Made by a program: the position numbers and the translations under genes. The notes beneath the pieces are model-generated. The model ran no database searches. It was not told where the DNA came from and saw nothing but the letters and a program-made list of their open reading frames with translations. 64,000 nucleotides of DNA from UBA1181 sp045617845 (GTDB lineage: Bacteria > Bacteroidota > Bacteroidia > Bacteroidales > Paludibacteraceae): the NCBI GenBank assembly GCA_045617845.1, contig JAZLJL010000004.1:1-64000 (forward strand). Reading direction: 5' to 3'. How positions within the stretch are numbered: position 1 is the stretch's first letter; every line of letters starts with the position of its first letter. Shown one piece after another: positions 9,353 through 17,787 of this stretch.

Positions 9353-9360
9353 TACTTTTG
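9353..9360 (+). promoter_or_regulatory. -7 box upstream of iorB
   Basis: TACTTTTG matches the Bacteroidetes -7 consensus TAnnTTTG, 67 bp before the iorB start. A -33 TTTG at the usual distance is not evident. Confidence 0.4.
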
Positions 9361-9427
9361 TATGCTATCTGGCTTCAGTTAAGACGGACAGTGTTTATTG
9401 TGTATAAAAATTAAAACTTAAAATATT

Positions 9428-10006
9428 ATGAAGACTGATATTATTTTGTCAGGTGTGGGCGGACAAGGAATTTTGTCCATCGCCGCAGTCATTGGTGAGG
9501 CGGCTATCAAGAATAACCTTTATATGAAACAGGCTGAGGTTCATGGTATGAGCCAGCGTGGTGGTGATGTGCAATCTAACTTGCGTATCTCCGACCAACC
9601 GATCGCTTCCGATTTGATCGCGAAGGGTAGCGCGGATTTGATCATCTCCTTGGAGCCGATGGAGTCTCTTCGTTATCTCCCTTATTTGAAGAAAGATGGT
9701 TGGGTCGTTACAAGCAATGTGCCTTTGATCAATATCCCTGATTATCCGAATATCGATGATGTATTGGCTGAGGTGAAGAAGGTGAAGAACCATGTCATCC
9801 TCGACGTCGAGTCCATCGCTAAGGAGGTTGGCTCCCCTCGTGTCGCTAACATCGTTATGTTGGGTGCGGCCACTCCGTTCTTGAGCATCTCTTATGATAA
9901 GATCCAAGAGGGTATCCGTTCCATCTTCGGAAGGAAAGGGGACGAAATCGTTAATTTGAATTTGAAGGCGCTTGAGGCTGGTAAGGCTATCTCCGACAAA
10001 AAATAA
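9428..10006 (+). CDS. iorB: indolepyruvate oxidoreductase subunit beta
   Basis: A 192-residue protein of the pyruvate:ferredoxin oxidoreductase gamma-domain type. It has the glycine-rich start SGVGGQGILSIA (residues 8-19), AEVHGMSQRGGDVQSN near 38-53, and a length typical of IorB. With the alpha subunit it oxidises arylpyruvates from aromatic amino acids to aryl-acetyl-CoA and reduces ferredoxin. No iorA is present in the window: the upstream neighbour is an unrelated membrane-anchored protein. A DUF4293 gene follows after 6 nt, and an aminotransferase that could supply arylpyruvate lies further down the same run. Confidence 0.9.
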   Translation: MKTDIILSGVGGQGILSIAAVIGEAAIKNNLYMKQAEVHGMSQRGGDVQSNLRISDQPIASDLIAKGSADLIISLEPMESLRYLPYLKKDGWVVTSNVPLINIPDYPNIDDVLAEVKKVKNHVILDVESIAKEVGSPRVANIVMLGAATPFLSISYDKIQEGIRSIFGRKGDEIVNLNLKALEAGKAISDKK

Positions 10007-10012
10007 TCCATT

Positions 10013-10507
10013 ATGCTTCAAAGAATTCAAACCATATATCTCCTTGTGACGTTTGTTCTCACAGTCCTTCTTTTCTTCTTGCCCATGGGCTATGATATGA
10101 GGGACGGTGTCATTGAGGAATTTGAGTTGAACGCGGTTGGTGCGTATCATATCGTCACCGACCCGAATACATCTGTTGTCTCTACCCAGTTCGTGAAGGG
10201 CGCTTGGGCGTTGTTCGCTTTGGTTAGTATCATCTTGGGTGTCACCGCATTTGATATCCTTCTCTTTAAGAAGCGTATCTTCCAAATCCGCGTCGCTATT
10301 TTTAACATGATGCTCCATTTGGGAATCTATGCGTTGTTCGCTCTCTATTATTTCTTCTTGATGCCTAACCAAGGCGTCATCGGTGGTTCTTTCAATCCTA
10401 ATTGGACCATCTTATTGCCTTTGATCAACGTCATCTTGACCTACCTCGCCATCCGTGCCATTGGTAGCGACGAGGCGTTGGTGCGCTCGTTGGACAGAAT
10501 CCGTTGA
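10013..10507 (+). CDS. DUF4293 family membrane protein
   Basis: A 164-residue protein beginning MLQRIQTIYLL, characteristic of the Bacteroidetes DUF4293 family. Four hydrophobic helices are visible at about 7-24, 62-80, 96-118 and 130-148. Function is unknown. It sits between iorB (6 nt) and the GNAT gene (6 nt), so the three are probably one transcript. Confidence 0.85.
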   Translation: MLQRIQTIYLLVTFVLTVLLFFLPMGYDMRDGVIEEFELNAVGAYHIVTDPNTSVVSTQFVKGAWALFALVSIILGVTAFDILLFKKRIFQIRVAIFNMMLHLGIYALFALYYFFLMPNQGVIGGSFNPNWTILLPLINVILTYLAIRAIGSDEALVRSLDRIR

Positions 10508-10513
10508 TCGCCT

Positions 10514-11038
10514 ATGGCTTTGTTCTCGACCGAACATCTCTCCCTTAGACCGTTGGAACCGGAAGACCTGGATTTCATGTACCGCTGGGAGAATGATCCC
10601 TCGATATGGGGGGAGGGTAGTATGGTCCCTCCGTTCTCCCGCTATGATTTGAAGAATTACATCGCGAACGCGTCGGACATATTCACTTCAAGGGAGTTGA
10701 GGCTCGTGGTGGAGGAAAAGGTCTCTGGTAAAAGTGTAGGATTGGTGGATCTGTTCGATTTCGAACCGCTCGCTAAGCGCTTGGAACTTGGGCTGCTGAT
10801 CGCGGACGAGTTTCGTGGAATGGGTTATGCCAAGGAGGTGGTCGACATGGTTCGCCGCTATGTTTTCGACTATTTGCGCTGCCATCAGATTCTTGCTAGG
10901 GTATGTGTGAAGAACGAGCCTTGCTTGCGTTTGTTCCGCGGCTTGGGTTTCTCGGAAGCGGGCGTGCTGAAGGATTGGGTGCGCGACGGCGACGGATGGG
11001 CGGATTGCCTGCTCTTCCAACTTATTAATGATAAATAA
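10514..11038 (+). CDS. GNAT family N-acetyltransferase (RimJ/RimL type)
   Basis: A 174-residue protein with the N-terminal LRPLEPEDLDFMYRWEND typical of RimJ/RimL-like acetyltransferases, the acetyl-CoA loop EFRGMGYAKE near residues 98-107, and the closing NEPCLRLFRGLGFSEAG segment. It would transfer acetyl from acetyl-CoA to a protein N-terminus or small molecule; the substrate cannot be predicted. It starts 6 nt after the DUF4293 gene. Confidence 0.85.
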   Translation: MALFSTEHLSLRPLEPEDLDFMYRWENDPSIWGEGSMVPPFSRYDLKNYIANASDIFTSRELRLVVEEKVSGKSVGLVDLFDFEPLAKRLELGLLIADEFRGMGYAKEVVDMVRRYVFDYLRCHQILARVCVKNEPCLRLFRGLGFSEAGVLKDWVRDGDGWADCLLFQLINDK

Positions 11039-11050
11039 TTTTTATTTGAT

Positions 11051-12355
11051 ATGATAGACAAGAATGTGGTTAAGTCCGTGATTGATGGCATGCATCTTCC
11101 GGATTTCAGTAAGGCGACGATTCGTGAAATTTGCACAATCGCCAATAAAGTGGAGGCTTTGACAGGCGAAAAGTATGTCAGGATGGAGATGGGTGTTCCT
11201 GGTCTCGCTCCGGACGCTATCGGAACCGCCGCTGAAATCGAGGCGTTGCAGAAGGGCGTCGCTTCCAAATATCCGATGTTGGATGGTCATCCCGACCTTA
11301 AGAAGGAGACTTCCCGTTTCATCAAGGCGTTCATCGACGTGGATGTCAACCCTGAGTGTTGCGTGCCTACTTCAGGTTCCATGCAAGGTACTTACGCTTC
11401 GTTCCTTGTCTCGGGACAATGTGACCCGAAGAGGGATACCGTCTTGTTTATCGACCCTGGATTCCCTGTCCAGAAGACTCAGCTGTTGGTCTTGGGTTTG
11501 AAGCACGAGTCTTTCGATATGTACGAATACCGCGGCGCCAAACTCATCGAGAAGGTCGAGAGCTACTTGAAGAAGGGAAACATTTGTAATATCGTCTATT
11601 CCAACCCGAACAATCCGTCATGGTTCTGCCTTACGGAGGAGGAGTTGAAGGGCATTGGCGAGTTGGCTACCAAGTACGATGTCATCGTCATGGAGGACTT
11701 GGCTTACTTCGCCATGGATTTCCGTAAAGACCTCAGTAAGCCGTTCCAGGCTCCGTTCCAGCCTTCCGTCGCTAAATATACGGATAACTATATCTTGTTG
11801 ATCTCCGGTTCCAAGGCGTTCAGTTACGCCGGACAACGAATCGGTGTCTCCGCTATCTCCGATAAGCTATACCATCGTTTCTATCAAGGTCTTGCCGACC
11901 GTTATACGATTGGTGAATTCGGTACCATCTTCGTGAACCGTATCCTTTACGTGCTCTCTTCAGGTACCGCCCACTCCGCACAATACGCCTTGGCTGCTAT
12001 GTTCAAGGCGGCGAGCGACGGTAAGTATAATTTCTTGGAGGGTGTTCAGGAGTATGGCCGACGCGCCGCTAAGCTCAAGGCTATCTTCTTGAAGCATGGC
12101 TTCCATATCGTCTACGACAAGGACATCGACCGCCCTATCGGTGACGGATTCTACTTCACGGTCGGATACGAGGGCATGACCGGTGGCGAGTTGATGCACG
12201 ATCTTCTTTACTACGGTGTCAGCGTCATCTCTTTGCTCACGACAGGTAGTAAGCAGGAGGGTTTGCGCGCATGCACCTCTTTCATCCAGGATAACCAATA
12301 TGATGTGCTTGACGAGCGTCTCGCCGCTTTTGAGAACGATCATAAAAGAAAATAA
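11051..12355 (+). CDS. PLP-dependent aminotransferase, class I/II
   Basis: A 434-residue fold-type I aminotransferase. The Schiff-base lysine is Lys255 in SGSKAFSYAGQRIG, the cofactor-ring residues are in SNPNNPSWF and VMEDLAYFAMD, and the C-terminal domain is complete. The exact substrate is not evident. Position downstream of iorB suggests, as inference only, transamination of aromatic amino acids to the arylpyruvates used by indolepyruvate oxidoreductase. It begins 12 nt after the GNAT gene. Confidence 0.85.
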   Translation: MIDKNVVKSVIDGMHLPDFSKATIREICTIANKVEALTGEKYVRMEMGVPGLAPDAIGTAAEIEALQKGVASKYPMLDGHPDLKKETSRFIKAFIDVDVNPECCVPTSGSMQGTYASFLVSGQCDPKRDTVLFIDPGFPVQKTQLLVLGLKHESFDMYEYRGAKLIEKVESYLKKGNICNIVYSNPNNPSWFCLTEEELKGIGELATKYDVIVMEDLAYFAMDFRKDLSKPFQAPFQPSVAKYTDNYILLISGSKAFSYAGQRIGVSAISDKLYHRFYQGLADRYTIGEFGTIFVNRILYVLSSGTAHSAQYALAAMFKAASDGKYNFLEGVQEYGRRAAKLKAIFLKHGFHIVYDKDIDRPIGDGFYFTVGYEGMTGGELMHDLLYYGVSVISLLTTGSKQEGLRACTSFIQDNQYDVLDERLAAFENDHKRK

Positions 12356-12363
12356 TTAGGCTT

Positions 12364-12603
12364 ATGAATCTTTTCACGATAATATTTGGCGCCATCATCG
12401 TCTTGTTGGGTATTTATGTGGCGGTGAAGTTTTTCCTCCATCCAGAGAGTGCCACAAAGATGCTCCTGTTGCAACAGAAGTTTGGTGTGGCCGGGAAAAT
12501 CATCTATTTCATAGGTTATGTGCTCTTCCCTCTTTCTTTGGGAGCGATATTCATTTGGGCTGGTGTGTTAGGCGTCAGCATAAAGGATATGTTCCTTTCG
12601 TAA
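12364..12603 (+). CDS. small membrane protein
   Basis: A 79-residue protein with two hydrophobic helices (about 3-22 and 46-70) separated by a short basic loop (HPESATKMLLLQQKFG). It starts 8 nt after the aminotransferase and is the last gene before the terminator at 12635-12674. No family is recognised. Confidence 0.7.
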   Translation: MNLFTIIFGAIIVLLGIYVAVKFFLHPESATKMLLLQQKFGVAGKIIYFIGYVLFPLSLGAIFIWAGVLGVSIKDMFLS

Positions 12604-12634
12604 ATTGTTTGTTTTTATAAAACATTTGATATAT

Positions 12635-12674
12635 ACACTTCATTCCCTTACACAAAGGGAATGAAGTGTTTTTG
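12635..12674 (+). terminator. intrinsic terminator after the iorB gene run
   Basis: A perfect 15-bp stem (12635-12649 with 12655-12669) with a 5-nt loop is followed by a T-rich tract. Confidence 0.85.
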
Positions 12675-12786
12675 TTTGACTAACCCATGTTGACGCAAAC
12701 CGCGGAATGAATGGTAACCATCTAATTTAAAGTTGTGGTTTGTCCTTCCGTACTTGATTATTGTCTACCCTTTTAACGATGGTTTC

Positions 12787-12818
12787 TTGCCGCCTAGATT
12801 AGATATTCTATAACTTTG
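12787..12818 (+). promoter_or_regulatory. promoter of the T9SS type A protein gene
   Basis: TTG (12787-12789), a 21-bp spacer and TAACTTTG (12811-12818) match the Bacteroidetes promoter, 33 bp before the ATG at 12852. Confidence 0.6.
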
Positions 12819-12851
12819 TTGTATTTAACTTATTAACTTATTAAAAATTTT

Positions 12852-14606
12852 ATGAAGAAATTATTAACTTTTTTAGTGGCCGTCTTAATGGCTAGTTCTT
12901 ATTGTTGGGGTGATAATTTGGATCAACCTGCCACAACAAAAATTGATGGAGAAGAGTATTATTTAATCAATAGTAAGGAAGACTTGCTATGGTTCTTTCA
13001 GTTGCCATATGATGAAGGCACTTATACTGTTGGCAAAAATGCTATTTTAACATGCGATATTGTGGTAAATGAAGGTACTATCACGAAAGAGTCGTCAGTG
13101 GATAATTGGAATCCGATTAGTAATTTCTCCGGTGTCTTTGATGGAAACGGATATACCATTAGTGGAATTTATTTGAATGAGTTAAATGCAGTAAATCCTA
13201 CTGCTTTTATTCGTAATAATCATGGAACGATTAAAAATTTAGGAATTATTAATAGCTATTTTGGCGGAGGACAAAATTCTGCAAGTATATGTTCTCTATG
13301 TTATGGCGGATATGTTTATAATTGCTATAGTAATGCTATAGTGGAAGGTCCTAATCCTAGTGGAATATGTGGATATGCTGAAAATGCAACAATACAATAT
13401 TGTTACAATGCGGGAACTATAATTGGAACAAGTGTTTCCGGTATATGTTGCGAAGGTTATCCCGTGGAAATATTGAATTGCTTTAATATTGGAAAGTTAG
13501 AAGGGAAAGAAGTAAATCCTATAAGTATATTTTCATATTGTAATCCATATTGGGGGGTCCTTTCAGATTGTGCTTATTTAGATGATGGTTCAGTAACTCA
13601 GAATTTAGAGGAATACAATATCACGTCTTTTAAAGAACAAGAGCTCTTGAGCGGAGAGATTTTCTCTAAGTTGGAATTCCCTGCTTTAGGATTAAAAAAA
13701 TTCTATAAGGGGGAGATTTATACCTATGTGGTGGAAGAGAATGAATATGTAGGACAATTTGAAGCTAAAGATGCTTACATCAATCTTGACTTAAATTATG
13801 ACAATAACCAATTCGCTTTTGTCATTACGGATTCAATAATCCAATCAACAGGCCAAAATATTATCATGTATGATACATTAACTGATAATGTGCACTGCTC
13901 ACGAGTTAAAATAATTGATTCTTTGCCTTATGATTTACCACCTATATCGGTATTATATGATACAATCATTTTTGAGCGTTTCTTGACTAGTGATGTGGCT
14001 ACTTTCGCATTCCCATTCGAGGTTTCCAAGAGTGATGTTAATGGAACCGTATATAAATTAGACGAATTTGATGGAGAGACTGTCCGTTTTAAAAAGGTGG
14101 AAGAGGAAACGTTAGATAGAGATTTCCCATACGTTTTGTTGGGTAAGAAAGGAGATAGACTAGTTAATGATTTATATAATGTTAATGTCTCTATTGAAAA
14201 CGCTACTGGATCAATAATGTCGAACGATCCTTCGTTTAGTCATATATATTCTTACTACACTGCTTTGGTTGATTCCGAATTATTGTCCGGACAAAAGTAT
14301 GGAATCTTAAATGGTCAACTTACCCAAATGGATAGTATATTAGTAAAACCATTTAGAACTATATTTTATTATACCCCATCAGTGAATAACCCTTCACCTC
14401 GTCCGGTGATCGGCGTCTCATTCGATGGTGACGTCACAGGTGTGATGATGGTCGAGAATGACGGATTGACCTCTTCGTTGGTTAATGTATACGACATCTA
14501 TGGTAGAGTGGTCCGCGAAAACGTGGATTCCTTCACTTGCTTGGAGAACTTGGCTGCAGGCGTCTATATCGTGAACGGAGAAAAATTCATCGTGAAGGGA
14601 AAATAA
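12852..14606 (+). CDS. T9SS type A secreted protein with GLUG-like repeats
   Basis: A 584-residue protein. The signal peptide is MKKLLTFLVAVLMASSYCWG. Residues about 90-215 hold short repeats of the GLUG/beta-helix kind (FSGVFDGNGYTISG, IKNLGIINSYFGG, VYNCYSNA, IQYCYNAGTI, ILNCFNIGKLEG). A beta-rich middle follows. The C-terminal roughly 65 residues (VNVYDIYGRVV ... LAAGVYIVNGEKFIVKGK) form a type A T9SS sorting domain. The body is very AT-rich (13 G/C of 60 at 13201-13260) whereas the sorting domain from about 14395 is 50-55 percent GC, like core genes here. The gene therefore looks mosaic. Ligand or function is unknown. Confidence 0.85.
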   Translation: MKKLLTFLVAVLMASSYCWGDNLDQPATTKIDGEEYYLINSKEDLLWFFQLPYDEGTYTVGKNAILTCDIVVNEGTITKESSVDNWNPISNFSGVFDGNGYTISGIYLNELNAVNPTAFIRNNHGTIKNLGIINSYFGGGQNSASICSLCYGGYVYNCYSNAIVEGPNPSGICGYAENATIQYCYNAGTIIGTSVSGICCEGYPVEILNCFNIGKLEGKEVNPISIFSYCNPYWGVLSDCAYLDDGSVTQNLEEYNITSFKEQELLSGEIFSKLEFPALGLKKFYKGEIYTYVVEENEYVGQFEAKDAYINLDLNYDNNQFAFVITDSIIQSTGQNIIMYDTLTDNVHCSRVKIIDSLPYDLPPISVLYDTIIFERFLTSDVATFAFPFEVSKSDVNGTVYKLDEFDGETVRFKKVEEETLDRDFPYVLLGKKGDRLVNDLYNVNVSIENATGSIMSNDPSFSHIYSYYTALVDSELLSGQKYGILNGQLTQMDSILVKPFRTIFYYTPSVNNPSPRPVIGVSFDGDVTGVMMVENDGLTSSLVNVYDIYGRVVRENVDSFTCLENLAAGVYIVNGEKFIVKGK

Positions 14607-14665
14607 AATAGTGGGTGGGGACTTTCCCCACTTGCTTTGGAATTTGAAATAAAATATAAAAACAT

Positions 14666-14806
14666 ATGAAGACAAAAGAACAATTCGAAGCTCCTTCTAT
14701 GGAGATGATAGAGATAGAGGTAAATGATGTGATTGCTACCAGCGGTCCGGAACTTGACTTTGATTTGACAAACATAGATAATGTCGGTTACGGCATTGCA
14801 GAGTAA
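14666..14806 (+). CDS. 46-residue peptide with conserved-looking EVNDVIATSG motif
   Basis: This short ORF encodes MKTKEQFEAPSMEMIEIEV followed by NDVIATSG and a short acidic tail ending GYGIAE. It resembles a class of short, poorly understood Bacteroidales and Clostridia peptides with an N-terminal K/P-rich start, an E-x-I/V-E-L/V stretch and a D-V-I-x-T-S-G core. It lies 59 nt downstream of the T9SS type A gene. Such peptides look like leader-core precursors, but no modification enzyme is encoded nearby, so function is unknown. Confidence 0.6.
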   Translation: MKTKEQFEAPSMEMIEIEVNDVIATSGPELDFDLTNIDNVGYGIAE

Positions 14807-15001
14807 TCATAGAAGAAAACAGAAACAAGTAACAAGAGAGATGCGTGAAAACGTGTCTCTCTTGTTGTATATATCGGTGTTTTATTCTTGGTGTTCCGAT
14901 GAAAGAGTTAAAAAGTGTGGTGACCCGTACCGCGGAATGTGACCTTGAGACGAAAGAGATTTTCGGAATTGGAATAGACGCCACTTGGGTGTCTTAAAAA
15001 T

Positions 15002-15040
15002 AAAGCAGGGCTTATCCGTTGCGGTAAGTCCTGCTTTTTT
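15002..15040. terminator. bidirectional intrinsic terminator
   Basis: A 13-bp stem (15002-15014 with 15025-15037, one G-T pair) with a T run on the plus side and A-rich flank on the other. It separates the peptide gene from the convergent aldo/keto reductase gene. Confidence 0.75.
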
Positions 15041-15057
15041 GTGTGTGGGTCTTGCCT

Positions 15058-16095
15058 TTATTTCGCCAAGATCTCTTCTATCTCTTTCAACTCCTTCTCT
15101 GAGAAACTGAGGTTGTTCAGCGCCTTCAGGCTGTCCAACAGCTGGTTGGGTGAGCTGGCGCCTACGATTACGCTGGTGACCCGCTCGTCTTTGAGCAACC
15201 ATGCCAAAGCCATCTCGGCAAGCGTCTGTTCTCTCTTTACGGCGATGTCGTTCAGCGACGATATCTTCTTCAGCAGTTCAGGTGTGATGGTCGATTTCTG
15301 GAGGAAGAAGTTCCTTGCCGCCCTGGAATCGGCTGGAATGCCGTTGAGGTAGCGGTTGGTCAATAAGCCTTGCGCCAAAGGGGAGAAGGCGACCATGCCG
15401 ACGCCCTTCTCTTTCAGCAAAGGAAGTAATTCGGGTTCCGTCCATCTGTCCATCATGGAGTAGCGTGCTTGGTGCACCAAGCATGGCACTTTGTAATCGG
15501 CGAGGATGGAGATCGCCTCTTGGGTCTGTTTGGCGTCGTAGTTGGAGATGCCGACGTAAAGGGCTTTCCCTTGACGAACGATGTCTGCCAGCGCTCCCAT
15601 GGTCTCTTCCAACGGGGTGTTCGGGTCGGGACGGTGGGAGTAGAAGATGTCCACATACTCCAACCCCATGCGTTTCAGGCTTTGGTTGAGGCTCGCCATC
15701 AGGTATTTGCGGCTTCCCCATTCCCCGTAAGGACCGGGCCACATGTCGTATCCGGCTTTAGTGGTGATGATCATCTCGTCGCGGTAGGCGCCTAGACCAT
15801 GTTTCAGTATCTTTCCGAAGTTCTCCTCGGCGGAACCATAGACGGGTCCGTAGTTGTTCGCCAAGTCGAAATGGGTGATGCCGTTGTCGAAGGCGGTGAA
15901 GGCGATCTTCTCCGAGGTCTCGAAACAGTCCACGCTTCCGAAGTTATGCCAGAATCCTAAGGAAATCGCCGGCAAAAGCAGTCCGCTCTTTCCGCAGCGG
16001 CGGTATACCATGTTGTCGTATCTTTGGTCGCTCGCCACGTAAGGTACCGCGGCCCGCAAATTAGGTGTGCCCACCTTTTGGTTTACAGAATCCAT
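15058..16095 (-). CDS. aldo/keto reductase, L-glyceraldehyde 3-phosphate reductase type
   Basis: A 345-residue protein strongly resembling the YghZ/Gpr subgroup. It begins NMVYRRCGKSGLLLPAISLG and has the catalytic tetrad residues in FDLANNYG (Asp, Tyr), TTKAGYD (Lys) and FYSHRPD (His), then VGISNYD and the NADPH-binding ASSPNQL. Family members reduce small aldehydes such as glyceraldehyde 3-phosphate or methylglyoxal with NADPH. The ATG at 16095 gives the usual family length; the frame stays open to 16212, but those 39 codons are not family-like and include the -7-like motif at 16121-16128. Confidence 0.9.
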   Translation of the reverse strand: MDSVNQKVGTPNLRAAVPYVASDQRYDNMVYRRCGKSGLLLPAISLGFWHNFGSVDCFETSEKIAFTAFDNGITHFDLANNYGPVYGSAEENFGKILKHGLGAYRDEMIITTKAGYDMWPGPYGEWGSRKYLMASLNQSLKRMGLEYVDIFYSHRPDPNTPLEETMGALADIVRQGKALYVGISNYDAKQTQEAISILADYKVPCLVHQARYSMMDRWTEPELLPLLKEKGVGMVAFSPLAQGLLTNRYLNGIPADSRAARNFFLQKSTITPELLKKISSLNDIAVKREQTLAEMALAWLLKDERVTSVIVGASSPNQLLDSLKALNNLSFSEKELKEIEEILAK

Positions 16096-16120
16096 ATACT
16101 TTAAAAATTTAGGTTTTTCA

Positions 16121-16128
16121 CAAAGATA
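16121..16128 (-). promoter_or_regulatory. -7 box of the aldo/keto reductase gene
   Basis: On the minus strand this reads TATCTTTG, an exact TAnnTTTG match, 25 bp before the chosen start at 16095. No clear -33 TTTG is visible. Confidence 0.45.
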
Positions 16129-16267
16129 GTAAGAATTTCCTAGCGTTGTGGAAAAATAATCATCATCTAGGCTAAGAAGTTTACATTGGTTTGCATAACT
16201 TAGCAACATCATATCGAATTTAAAGTTTATGCTGTTTCGTGTTGATTACCAGTTAATTAAATTGATT

Positions 16268-16726
16268 ATGGGAAACGATGGAGGAAAGAAAAAATGTGAC
16301 TTGCTGAAATCTATCAGGAAGAGGATTGCCGATGAGAATGGCATCCCATACGAGCCTACACCTTGTTCTTTTACGGGCGAATGCAAGGGTACTTGTCCTA
16401 AATGTGAGGCTGAGTTGCGTTATTTGGATAGGGAACTTTCCGTGCGTAAGCGGATGGAACGTTCCGTGAAGCTTGTCGGTCTAGCTACTGGTCTGGCTAC
16501 GATGACAGCTTGTACTTGGGGTAGTGGACCAACGTCTAATGTCACGGAAGATAGTATTATGATTGATGATATGGAAGGCGAAATAATAGATGAAAAAGAT
16601 GTTGCCTTTTCTCATGATACAGTACGGGTGACGACAGTGGTCTCTGGCGGTGATTCCACTTCTTTCGCTATTCCTCCGGGTGATATGGAGAATGGTGACC
16701 CTTGGAATTGCCGCAAGGTTAAATAA
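16268..16726 (+). CDS. Bacteroidales hypothetical protein with Cys-rich N-terminus and membrane segment
   Basis: A 152-residue protein. Residues 7-25 (CDLLKSIRKRIADENGIPY) lead into a four-cysteine motif (CSFTGECKGTCPKC, about 29-42) followed by EAELRYLDREL. This N-terminal pattern recurs in Bacteroidales hypothetical proteins and could bind a metal. A hydrophobic stretch (VKLVGLATGLATMTACTW) follows, then an acidic, Thr/Ser-rich tail. The start at 16268 begins the family-like sequence; an in-frame ATG at 16229 is less likely. Function is unknown. Confidence 0.7.
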   Translation: MGNDGGKKKCDLLKSIRKRIADENGIPYEPTPCSFTGECKGTCPKCEAELRYLDRELSVRKRMERSVKLVGLATGLATMTACTWGSGPTSNVTEDSIMIDDMEGEIIDEKDVAFSHDTVRVTTVVSGGDSTSFAIPPGDMENGDPWNCRKVK

Positions 16727-16750
16727 GGGATTATGTGTGATTTGTGAGCT

Positions 16751-17674
16751 ATGTCTTTGACTGTTAAGGAAATAATCACTCTAAGTTCTCTCTTCGGAGT
16801 GGCTAGCAAAAAGATATACCGTGTGGCTGAGTTGTCGGGTGGGGATTTGTTGCGTCGGGTGAACTCGTGTGGCTTGACTATCCGCGAGAATGCTAAGAAT
16901 GTGGAGGTGACCGCCTCTCATTTGGACGAGGCGTATATGCGCGCCGAAAAGATTATGCGGAGAAGCGAGGAGTTGGGGATCGGCTTTCTTAGCTATTATG
17001 ACGATGCTTATCCGGAACTCTTGCGTGGAACTGTAACCGAACGGGGCGAATTGTTGCCTCCTTTGCTGCTTTATACGAAAGGTGACCTCTCCGCTTTGAA
17101 TCCGCCTTGTCTTACTATTGCGGGCACCCGTAACCCTTCTGTGGAGGGTGCGAAGGCTTCCGCCTATTTCGCGCGTGAGTTCGTCAAAGAGGGCTTTTGT
17201 ATTGTCTCCGGACTTGCCTTAGGTTGCGACGCTTCCGCCCATCGTGGCGCCTTGGAGGCGAAAGGTAGGACGGTGGCGCTGATGGCGCATGGCCTGGATA
17301 TCATGTCTCCTCCTGAAAACAGGAACTTGGCTGCGGAGATTGTCGATGCTGGCGGTCTCCTTCTCTCGGAATACCCTGTCGGTATGTCGTTCTCGAAATA
17401 TAGTTTCATAGCGCGTGATCGTCTCCAGGCGGGTTTGTCGCTTGCGACCGTCGTTGTCCAAACTGATGTGGACGGGGGGAGTATGCATGTCTCGAATTGT
17501 ACCTTGAAGGCGGGTAAACCGCTCTTCACCACCTATTTCAAGGATGAACGGATACGTTCGCTTTCCGTCTCTGCGGGCAATGATTCCTTGGTCCGCCAAG
17601 GCGCCCGCTACTTGCGTGGCGAGGATGACTTACATCTCGTCGCACGGTCGCTATTAGAAGGTCGCTCTGTCTGA
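16751..17674 (+). CDS. DprA/Smf-like DNA-processing protein
   Basis: A 307-residue protein with the DprA Rossmann-like core: TIAGTRNPSVEGAKAS (in place of the usual VGSR-x-x-T/S), VSGLALGCDASAHRGALEA, GLDIMSPPENRNLA, LLSEYPVG, and RDRLQAGLSLATVVVQT. DprA loads RecA onto incoming single-stranded DNA during transformation. The RDRLQAGLS variant of the RNRIIAGLS motif marks it as a divergent, short subfamily, and the usual C-terminal winged-helix domain is missing. It lies 24 nt after the Cys-rich gene and before a UvrD-like helicase. Its role in competence versus another DNA-handling pathway cannot be decided from sequence. Confidence 0.8.
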   Translation: MSLTVKEIITLSSLFGVASKKIYRVAELSGGDLLRRVNSCGLTIRENAKNVEVTASHLDEAYMRAEKIMRRSEELGIGFLSYYDDAYPELLRGTVTERGELLPPLLLYTKGDLSALNPPCLTIAGTRNPSVEGAKASAYFAREFVKEGFCIVSGLALGCDASAHRGALEAKGRTVALMAHGLDIMSPPENRNLAAEIVDAGGLLLSEYPVGMSFSKYSFIARDRLQAGLSLATVVVQTDVDGGSMHVSNCTLKAGKPLFTTYFKDERIRSLSVSAGNDSLVRQGARYLRGEDDLHLVARSLLEGRSV

Positions 17675-17731
17675 CCGTCTTTTCGATACACTTCTTTTGT
17701 TGAAAACATCTGCTCCTCAACCTCCTCTTTA

Positions 17732-17764
17732 TTGCTCTAAATCTCCTTGATTTTGCTAATTTTG
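17732..17764 (+). promoter_or_regulatory. promoter of the UvrD-like helicase gene
   Basis: TTG (17732-17734), a 22-bp spacer and TAATTTTG (17757-17764) match the Bacteroidetes promoter, 23 bp before the ATG at 17788. Confidence 0.5.
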
Positions 17765-17787
17765 CGGATATTTTCATCTCATCACAT

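Noticed and set aside
14899..14997. 32-codon plus-strand ORF (MKELKSVVTRTAECDLETK...)
   Set aside because: It has no ribosome-binding site or promoter and no recognisable similarity; too short to support alone.
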